From contig ONQZ01000025.1 in assembly GCA_900320095.1 (NCBI GenBank), forward strand, positions 1-35,369: a stretch of 35,369 nucleotides of DNA. The letters are read 5' to 3'. Under the pieces are notes generated by a model. It made no database searches and was not told where the DNA came from. It worked only from the letters and a program-made list of their open reading frames with translations. The position numbers and the translations under genes are program-made. Below are positions 1 to 5,519 of the stretch, piece by piece. The stretch comes from an uncultured Lentisphaerota bacterium. Its GTDB lineage: Bacteria > Verrucomicrobiota > Lentisphaeria > Victivallales > UBA1829. Positions within the stretch are counted from its first letter, which is position 1. Each line of letters begins with the position of its first letter.

Positions 1-546
1 CTTTTCGTGATCGATCACGAGTTTCTTGTTCTCGACCTTGTAACCGAACGGAATCTGCCCGCCGACCCACTTGCCCTTCTTTCGCGTCGCGGCCATTTTG
101 TCCTTGACGCGGGTGGCGATCATCTCCCGCTCGAATTGAGCGAAGGTCATGAGGATGTTCAGCATCATGCGCCCTGCCGAGGTGTTCGTGTTGATTTCCT
201 GCGTGACGGAGACGAAGGAGACGTTGTATTTCTCGAACTCGGTCTGGATGGACGCGAAATCGGTCAGCGAGCGCGACAGGCGGTCGATCTTGTACACGAC
301 CACGATGTCGATCTTGCCTGCACGAATGTCGTCCAGCAGTCGTTCGAGGGCGGGTCTGTTCATGTTGCCGCCGGAGAAGCCGCCGTCGTCGTAGCTCTCC
401 GGCAGTGCGACCCAGCCGGAGGCTTTCTGACTGGCGATATAGTTCAGCGCCGCCTCGCGCTGGGCGTCGAGGCTGTTGAACTCCATGTCGAGCCCTTCTT
501 CATGGCTCTTGCGCGTATAGATTGCGCATCGTTTCACCGTTTCCAT
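1..546 (-). CDS. Serine recombinase (resolvase/invertase family), C-terminus outside the window
   Basis: The minus frame is open from an ATG at 546 to the left edge (182 codons). The N-terminus has the serine recombinase catalytic start AIYTRKS, with the predicted nucleophile Ser14. It is followed by EFNSLDAQREAAL, GGFSGGNMNRPALERLL, the KIDRLSRSLTDF motif and FEREMIATRVKDK, the order seen in large serine recombinases. Such enzymes cut and rejoin DNA at att or res sites through a 5' phosphoserine link. The zinc-ribbon and recombinase domains that should follow are beyond the edge. The start overlaps the restored end of the DUF2924 gene (stop at 534-536), the usual pairing of DUF2924 with such recombinases. 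AAGGGA lies a few bases upstream of the ATG. Whether the full gene is intact cannot be seen. Confidence 0.9.
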   Translation of the reverse strand, partial: METVKRCAIYTRKSHEEGLDMEFNSLDAQREAALNYIASQKASGWVALPESYDDGGFSGGNMNRPALERLLDDIRAGKIDIVVVYKIDRLSRSLTDFASIQTEFEKYNVSFVSVTQEINTNTSAGRMMLNILMTFAQFEREMIATRVKDKMAATRKKGKWVGGQIPFGYKVENKKLVIDHEK

Positions 547-994
547 TTCACATCCCTTCTGATACCGAAGAACTCTTTCCCGTTCCAGTTGCTGCCCGTG
601 ATCGCCCTTGCAACGCCGGACAGGGATCGATAGAGCCGGTTATTGTATTCGTACTTGTTGCCGCGCACGGTTGGCAGTCCTTTCCTTGCCAAGTGCGGAG
701 GAGCTTTGTTCCGTCCTGAAGGATTCTCCTCATGCGCCTGTCCGGTGCAGGCTCATTGTGGAACGCATTTTTGAGCTTCTCATCAAGGCCGCCGTAGAAC
801 AGCTCCTGCGTCCGGTAGGCCAGACGATGCAGAAGGAAGTTCTTGCTCGAATTCGGCGGCTCCGTGCCGTAGAGTTCGCGCCAGCGTTCGAGAAGATCGG
901 GACGGTCCAGGGTTTTCAGCGCGGCGAGCATTCTATCGATGGTCGCGTCATCCCTCTTTCTGTTCATCAGTTTCGGTTCTGTTTGTTTCTTCAT
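534..994 (-). pseudogene. DUF2924 protein, broken by a one-base frameshift
   Basis: The start at 994 is set by AAAGGAG seven bases upstream. The first part (MKKQTEPKL... RELYGTEPPNSSKNFLLHRLAYRTQELFYGG) is a clear DUF2924 N-terminus and stays in frame to about position 684 (DGTKLLRTWQGK). The conserved C-terminus (YEYNNRLYRSLSGVARAITG, then NWNGKEFFGI) continues in another frame and stops at 534. Adding one A to the AAA run at 681-683 joins the halves. The uncorrected frame would end at 548 with a nonsense tail. DUF2924 has no settled function but is habitually encoded just before serine recombinases in prophage-like regions, as here. The shift may be a real mutation or an assembly error. Confidence 0.8.
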
Positions 995-1157
995 TTTGAG
1001 GCTCCTTTCCAGGTGGTTGAGGTTGCGCTGTTACATAAGCATCGCTTGCCTCTTTATCCAGCTCGTTATGCTCTATTTCTCCATTCTTTTCGGCGATCAT
1101 GCGTCTGAGGACGCCGCGGACGATATCCGCGGCAAAATCGAAGTCGTTCTTGGTCAT
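948..1157 (-). CDS. Small hypothetical protein (69 aa) between terminase and DUF2924
   Basis: The ATG at 1157 shares one base with the stop of the terminase fragment (TGATG), and the gene overlaps the start of DUF2924 by 47 bases, so it sits in the same transcript. The protein begins MTKNDFDFAADIVRGVLRRM and ends in a very polar tail rich in Gln, Glu, Thr and Asn (EEtnrtETDEQKEG). I recognise no domain. Position and size fit a small phage accessory gene. A longer in-frame upstream extension exists but only shadows the terminase frame. Confidence 0.45.
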   Translation of the reverse strand: MTKNDFDFAADIVRGVLRRMIAEKNGEIEHNELDKEASDAYVTAQPQPPGKEPQNEETNRTETDEQKEG

Positions 1158-1639
1158 CACTTTCTCCGTATGTCTGACAGTTTGAGCTTCTTCCGTGGCT
1201 CTGTCGTCGTGATATGCGTTCCCGTGCGTTCGGACAGCTTTATGCGACCGCGCTTCTTCGGAACGACCGCTCCGAATTCCGGCAGCGAGCACCCGAGCAT
1301 AGATCCGCAGACCGCACAGCCCGCGAGGCAGTCCAGCCAGTGGTTGTCGTGGTGCTCCGGCTTCAGCTTCCATTCGTCCACAGTGCGGCCGCGACCGGAA
1401 GTCTTCACGCGATATTCTGCGGTGAGGTGCTCCGCGAGAAGCTGGTGGATGCCAGGGATCCGTCCGTAGAGCGTGAGGGAGCCGTGGTCACCAGTCGGCA
1501 CGGCGAGGCGAGCGTGAACGAACGATTTCCAAAAGTTGGAATCGAAGATGACGTGCCGGACAGCCCGCTTCTTGATCACCGACGGCATCATCCAGTTAAA
1601 GCCCAGGCGGTCGCCAGGCTGCTTACGGTATTCCGTCAT
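1157..1639 (-). pseudogene. Phage terminase large subunit (GpA type), C-terminal fragment
   Basis: The 160-residue frame matches only the last quarter of GpA-type large terminases: NFWKSFVHARLAVPTGD, LAEHLTAEYRVKT, GRGRTVDEWKL, then DNHWLDCLAGCAV and SMLG. These enzymes package phage DNA with an ATPase and a nuclease domain and are usually about 600 residues. Here the ATPase and most of the nuclease are absent. The reading frame upstream hits a stop within a few codons of the apparent ATG at 1639, so this ATG is probably internal to the ancestral gene. The truncation lies about 120 bases from the 23-bp tandem repeat at 1758-1853, on whose other side a second gene is also cut off. Confidence 0.75.
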
Positions 1640-1757
1640 CGGCTTCGAGCTCGCGCCTCAAAAAAAGAACGTAACGCGGAGAGGCATCGGCCCCGTAAAG
1701 CTCCATGCCGTTGTGTCGAGGTTCCTAGATGCCATCGCGAAATGGGAGAAGAACGGG

Positions 1758-1853
1758 GATTGAATCCTGCCAAGTTGCCGAATGAAATCCTGCCAACATG
1801 CCGAATGAAATCCCGTCAAGTTGCCGAATGAAATCTCGTCAAGTTGCCGAATG
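1758..1853. repeat. 23-bp direct tandem repeat, about four copies
   Basis: The unit AATGAAATCYYGYCAAGTTGCCG recurs head to tail: full copies at 1781-1803, 1804-1826 and 1827-1849, a diverged copy at about 1758-1780 and the first bases of another at 1850. Copies differ by one to three substitutions. The array supplies the stop codon of the truncated DUF932 frame. Several direct repeats near an end are typical of IS21-family termini, so this could be a remnant insertion-sequence end, but no transposase is visible. Confidence 0.8.
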
Positions 1854-2156
1854 CGTGGTCGGAATACGTCGTTCTGTGGACCTCTTGTCGTGGCTGTTGC
1901 GGATGCCGATGCATCGGTGCCATTCCGGGGAAGACGAGCGTGAAATCTCCATCACGCCAAACATCTTTTGGCCCTCGCTGGCGAGACCGAACTTCTCGCC
2001 TTCGATGCTCCAGTCGTGCGTCCTGACAACTTCGGTTACTGCTTCGATGACGTCGATGTGCGGAACGGGATGCCATGTGGCGGTTGAACCGGGCGTATCG
2101 GTCCTTGCGACCTCGTCACGATTCACGAACTTGCCTTCTTGCATAATCAGTTCCAT
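1839..2156 (-). pseudogene. DUF932 (phage/plasmid-related TIGR03299-type) protein, truncated
   Basis: The N-terminal 88 or so residues match DUF932 proteins: MELIMQEGKFVNRDEVA, then WHPVPHIDVIEAV, FGVMEI and the landmark RNSHDK at about 1884. Family members usually run to 300 residues or more and continue with a conserved core after RNSHDK. Here the similarity stops there and 14 unrelated codons lead into a stop inside the 23-bp repeat array. The start lies three bases from the restored end of the exonuclease gene (2159), so the two form one transcriptional unit. DUF932 proteins are common on phages and plasmids; their biochemical role is not established. Confidence 0.7.
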
Positions 2157-2158
2157 GG

Positions 2159-2889
2159 TCAGCCTCCCATCCCGCTTTCGCGTTTGCAGCGGTCGGAGTA
2201 AGGGCAGTCCGAACAGTTCATGCAGGACTCGACCGGAACGAACACGCCCGTGTTCACCGCCGCCTCGATGCGGTTGGCGAGATGGACGAAGCGATCAAGC
2301 TCGTCCTGTGTCCGAACTGTGTAGAACTGATGCCGGACGGGCGTCTTTGCCTTTGTGAACACGTCGAAGCGGAAGATCGGGCTTTTGCCGTGGATCTGCT
2401 GATAGGCATAGCAGAACGTCGTGGCTTGAAGGTCGCGGTCCACTTTCCCCACAGGCCACTTGCTTGTGCTCGTCTTCCAGTCAACGACAGCTTCGTCCCC
2501 GCCTCCGTGACGACAAGGTCGAATTCGCCGATCAGCGGCTTGCTCAATCCGGGGACATCAACGGAGAACGCTTCCGCGACCGATTTCACGGTGTAGTCGT
2601 CCGACCACTCGGCGAACGCGACATCCAGCATATCGCAGCCTCGCTGGTTCCAGAACCAGTAGTCCTCATCCGGTTTGTACAAGATGTTCTCGCTGACCTC
2701 GGTTTCACCACGGAAGTACACGGCGAAATCTTCCTTCGCGTCCTCCACAGTGTAATCCGTACCCTTCATGGCTCGTTCGGATAACACGGCGTGGAATGCA
2801 CGACCAAACGGGATGCTTGCGCTGGTACGCTCCACCTCGGCGTGTTCGATGTACCGGAGGTAATATTTCATCGGGCACGTCAGTTTCAT
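2159..2889 (-). pseudogene. PD-(D/E)XK exonuclease (RecB/Cas4-like), frameshifted
   Basis: The first frame (start 2889) reads LTCPMKYYLRYIE, IPFGRAFH and GEFDLVV, the N-terminal half of a PDDEXK_1 nuclease. The second half (AVVDWKTSTSKWPVGKV, DRDLQATTFCYAYQQIHG, then CMNCSDCPYSDRC) lies in another frame and stops at 2159. One extra G in the run at 2497-2500 joins them and rebuilds the catalytic GEFD ... DWK pair. One Cys near the N-terminus and three at the C-terminus match the [4Fe-4S] arrangement of AddB and Cas4. Family enzymes degrade DNA ends, often next to single-strand annealing proteins. The N-terminus looks a few residues short of homologues. Confidence 0.75.
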
Positions 2890-2925
2890 TTTCCTATTCT
2901 TTTATGTTATCATTCCAGATAAGAT

Positions 2926-2953
2926 ATTATACCTCAGGTAGAAAATCTTAAAA
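2926..2953 (-). promoter_or_regulatory. Candidate promoter for the exonuclease/DUF932 genes
   Basis: On the minus strand a perfect TATAAT (2926-2931) lies 16 bases after a weak TTTTAA (2948-2953) and about 37 bases before the exonuclease ATG at 2889. The surrounding DNA is AT-rich, so chance matches are likely. Confidence 0.4.
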
Positions 2954-3152
2954 GAGACTGATGTTTGATCTGATATTATACTAGTTGTTTTAAATAATAC
3001 ATCTTTTTATTTATGTTCATCCGACTTCAGGAATAGGTTGCTAAATGCAAGCGAAAGTCACAACCCTGATAACCACGGTTTAGTTAGGCATTCGTCCAAC
3101 CAAGAACAAAACAAAGATGGAAAAAAAACAAGATAGGGGCTCGTTTTCCGGT

Positions 3153-3180
3153 TTGACTTTTGGCAACGACGTGTTACAGT
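3153..3180 (+). promoter_or_regulatory. Candidate promoter for a short plus-strand transcript
   Basis: TTGACT (3153-3158) and TACAGT (3175-3180) are 16 bases apart. No plus-strand ORF follows; instead two hairpins and a terminator-like stem with a T run appear within 120 bases. Confidence 0.45.
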
Positions 3181-3186
3181 ATTCAT

Positions 3187-3300
3187 AGCTTCGATAAAGA
3201 ACGAAAGACGTTGAAGCGTCTTTTCGAACGCTGAGAGAATTCACGCATCTTCATTGAAGTTGCCGGTGAGACCTCCCATTTCTTTGTCACCGACTTTTTT
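3187..3300 (+). ncRNA. Candidate small RNA with anti-Shine-Dalgarno loop
   Basis: Downstream of the 3153-3180 promoter there are three stems: CGAAAGACG/CGTCTTTTCG (3202-3210 with 3217-3226, one bulged T), CTTC/GAAG (3249-3252 with 3256-3259) and CGGTGA/TCACCG (3264-3269 with 3287-3292). The last is followed by a run of six T (3295-3300), which fits an intrinsic terminator. Its 17-base loop contains ACCTCCC, complementary to a consensus ribosome binding site, a feature known from several regulatory RNAs that block translation. The region has no ORF. The expected transcript is about 115 nt. It matches no RNA family I know, and expression is not shown. Confidence 0.4.
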
Positions 3301-3312
3301 GTATTTCCGGCC

Positions 3313-3341
3313 TTGACATTTCTCTACTTTTGATGTATCAT
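3313..3341 (+). promoter_or_regulatory. Strong candidate promoter, plus strand
   Basis: A consensus TTGACA (3313-3318) is followed after exactly 17 bases by TATCAT (3336-3341). The only thing downstream is a hairpin and a T run, since the next gene lies on the other strand. Confidence 0.5.
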
Positions 3342-3343
3342 AT

Positions 3344-3412
3344 TATCGGCTTTTCAGCAGTTGGACTCTGTTGAAGCCTGCCGATAGAGTTGCCCGTTCC
3401 TTCGGTTTTTTC
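3344..3412 (+). ncRNA. Candidate short structured transcript or antisense leader
   Basis: TATCGGC (3344-3350) pairs with GCCGATA (3380-3386), and inside it TTCAGCAG (3353-3360) pairs with CTGTTGAA (3368-3375) with one G-U, leaving a 7-base loop. A T run follows at 3406-3412. The stem begins about at the start site expected from the 3313-3341 promoter. It could be a small RNA, or an RNA opposing readthrough from the convergent minus-strand operon, whose terminator lies at 3418-3461. Confidence 0.3.
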
Positions 3413-3417
3413 TTTAT

Positions 3418-3461
3418 AAAAAATGCCGTGTCTCCAAGGCTGATCCTCAGAGAGCACGGCA
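3418..3461 (-). terminator. Rho-independent terminator of the minus-strand operon
   Basis: On the minus strand TGCCGTG (3455-3461) pairs with CACGGCA (3424-3430), with further pairing inside the loop, followed by six T (3418-3423). It begins 28 bases after the stop of the COG0523 gene. Confidence 0.8.
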
Positions 3462-3488
3462 GTGTTATGAACGGATGATGCGATCGGA

Positions 3489-4580
3489 TCAGATCACGGT
3501 CTGATAACGGTAGGTCGGGTTCGGGCGACCGGGCATCAGGCACTTCAGATTCACAATGGACGCGGAGACGCCGAAGGCCGCAGCCGTTTCCGGGAGGATC
3601 TTTTCAACGGTCTTCTGAAGATCGTCCGGGGACATCTGCACACGCGCGTTAAGCGTCATGATGGCGGACGCGCCCTTCACGCCGGAATCGCCGCGCATGT
3701 TCACGGTGCCGCCAATGGAGCCGACGTTGCCGAGGATGACCTTGCCATCGCTGGTGAGCGAGAGCTTGACGTGTCCGATCTCCGCCTTGTCGGCGAGGAA
3801 CGCGTCTTTAAGCTTCGCGAGCAGGAATTCCGCAAACGCGTTCCAGTCGGTGTCGGCTGCGCCGGAAAGATTGATCGCGGCGTTCAGCCAGCCCAGGACA
3901 GCTTCGCCATGGGCGTAGCGGTCATAATCCACCTCGGTCAGGTGCGCGCCGGGCTTTCCGCCCGCGAGGATCTCGTCGATCCAGGCGTCGACGCTGTCGC
4001 CTTTGAGCGCGGAGACGGCCGTGGCAGGCGCGACGAAGTTCTGCTTGAGCAGTGCGAGTTCTTCCTGAATCTGCGCGTCGGACAGCGTATCGGCCTTGTT
4101 CAGCAGGATGCGGTCGGCTTCTTCGAGTTGACGCTTCACGATGTAGAGGGCGTCCGGATGCGTGAGCGTCTGGACGAGCTCCAGTGCTTCTTTCAGGCGG
4201 ACGGGGTCGACCAGCACGGTCAGCGGAGCCAGGTCGAGGTCCGGGAATTTGTCCTTGATCGGCTGAAGGATGGTGGCGGAGAGGTCGGTGCAGCTGCCGA
4301 CGGGTTCCGCCACGATCAGGTTCGCTCCGGCGTCGATCAGCGACTGGACGGCGGCCATGAATCCGGGGAAGTTGCAGCAGAAGCAGCTGCCGGAGACTTC
4401 GCGGACATCCACGCCCGTGCGGGTCAGAATGGCGGTGTCAACGAGGTCGGCGGCCTGGTCGTTGGTGATCAGGCCGACCTTGAAGCCGCGTCCGGTGAAA
4501 CGTCCGGCGAGGGCGTTCAGCATGGTGGTTTTTCCGGCGGCCAGGAATCCGCCGACGAGGATCAGTTTGGTTTTGCTCAT
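3489..4580 (-). CDS. COG0523 (CobW/P47K-type) metal-associated GTPase
   Basis: A 363-residue G3E-family GTPase. It has a P-loop GGFLAAGKTT (residues 10-19), the COG0523 metal-site motif CFCC (66-69), a conserved AEPVGSC segment (91-97) and the guanine-specificity motif NKAD (161-164). Members act as GTP-driven insertases or chaperones for zinc, cobalt or other metals, or for cofactors of a partner enzyme; the cargo cannot be told from sequence. The C-terminal 150 residues do not obviously look like the common CobW_C domain. The gene starts four bases after the glycerol facilitator stop and is followed by the terminator at 3418-3461, so it closes the transcript. Its metal delivery could serve the many metal centres of the upstream operon, but that is a guess. 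Confidence 0.85.
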   Translation of the reverse strand: MSKTKLILVGGFLAAGKTTMLNALAGRFTGRGFKVGLITNDQAADLVDTAILTRTGVDVREVSGSCFCCNFPGFMAAVQSLIDAGANLIVAEPVGSCTDLSATILQPIKDKFPDLDLAPLTVLVDPVRLKEALELVQTLTHPDALYIVKRQLEEADRILLNKADTLSDAQIQEELALLKQNFVAPATAVSALKGDSVDAWIDEILAGGKPGAHLTEVDYDRYAHGEAVLGWLNAAINLSGAADTDWNAFAEFLLAKLKDAFLADKAEIGHVKLSLTSDGKVILGNVGSIGGTVNMRGDSGVKGASAIMTLNARVQMSPDDLQKTVEKILPETAAAFGVSASIVNLKCLMPGRPNPTYRYQTVI

Positions 4581-4584
4581 GGTA

Positions 4585-5394
4585 TCAGTCTTTCTTTTTT
4601 CCGCAGCAGCAGTCGCTGCTTTGTCTGTTCATCAGGGGTTCGTAGAGTTTCGTGAAGAGGATCGAGGCGATGATGCCGCCGATGATCGGCGCCAGGATGT
4701 ACACCCAGAAGGCCCCGCCGCAGGAATCGGGCTGTGCGGCCTTGCCCCAGCCCATGATCATGGCGACCACGCGGGGACCGAAGTCGCGCGCGGGGTTCAG
4801 TCCGGCCTGCGTCAGAGGCGCGACCAGGCAGATCACGGAGGACACGGTCAGGCCGATCCAGAGCGGCGCGGAGTCGCTGGAGGGACGTCCGACGTTGCAA
4901 CCCTCCGTGAGAGCGAAGATCAGGAAGACCAGCAGGAACGTGCCGAATCCCTCCGCGAAGCACGCCAGCCAGAACGGAACGGTCGCCGTCGGGTAGTATT
5001 CGCCGAACATTCGCCCGGTTTTCACGGACGCTTCCGTGCCGCGTACGATGGCGTGCGTGGTCTCGAAGTCCTGAATGGACGTGAAGAACAGCAGGTAAAT
5101 GATCCAGCCAGCGGCGAACGCACCGAGGAACTGCGCGACCAGGTAGGTCGGGACCTTTTTCCAGGCCATGCGGCCGCTGCATGCCATCGCCATCGTGACG
5201 GCAGGGTTGAGGTGGGCGCAGCACAGATGCCGCGTCAGGTAAATGGACAGGGTCACGCCGATGCCCCAGAACAGGGCGATCAGCGCCAGGCTCATGTGGG
5301 CTCCGAACAAGGTATCGACCGCGACGGTGCCGCAGCCGAAGAGGACCAGGAGGAAGGTCCCCGAAAATTCACCGACAAAATCTCGTAATTTCAT
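4585..5394 (-). CDS. glpF: MIP-family channel, glycerol facilitator type
   Basis: A 269-residue inner-membrane channel with six hydrophobic segments and both half-helix motifs: NPA at 63-65 (HLNPAVT) and at 200-202 (GLNPARDFGPR). The Asp after the second NPAR is the mark of GlpF-type rather than water-only channels, so glycerol or another small neutral solute is expected to pass. The cytoplasmic C-terminus ends in an odd Cys/Lys cluster (CCCGKKKD), a possible metal contact. The gene lies 125 bases after the FtsX permease and four bases before the COG0523 GTPase. No glycerol kinase is nearby, so the usual glpFK context is missing. No clear promoter appears in the gap. Confidence 0.9.
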   Translation of the reverse strand: MKLRDFVGEFSGTFLLVLFGCGTVAVDTLFGAHMSLALIALFWGIGVTLSIYLTRHLCCAHLNPAVTMAMACSGRMAWKKVPTYLVAQFLGAFAAGWIIYLLFFTSIQDFETTHAIVRGTEASVKTGRMFGEYYPTATVPFWLACFAEGFGTFLLVFLIFALTEGCNVGRPSSDSAPLWIGLTVSSVICLVAPLTQAGLNPARDFGPRVVAMIMGWGKAAQPDSCGGAFWVYILAPIIGGIIASILFTKLYEPLMNRQSSDCCCGKKKD

Positions 5395-5427
5395 AGGTTT
5401 TCAAACGTAATGGAATGTTGGGGGGAT

Positions 5428-5444
5428 GCCGCGGAAAACGCGGC
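5428..5444. other. GC-rich hairpin between permease and glpF
   Basis: GCCGCG/CGCGGC, a perfect 6-bp stem with a 5-base loop, lies in the 125-base gap that separates the 15-gene block from glpF. No T run follows, so it may attenuate or protect the mRNA rather than terminate. Confidence 0.35.
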
Positions 5445-5519
5445 AACGAGTGGAAACAGGCATGCATGATGCGCCCGTTTCCGAAGATGTGTGTGGGGAA
5501 ATAGTGTTTCCGTGCCGGG

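Noticed and set aside
1758..1853. CRISPR-like array in the phage remnant
   Set aside because: Units abut directly with no spacers, so it is a plain tandem repeat.
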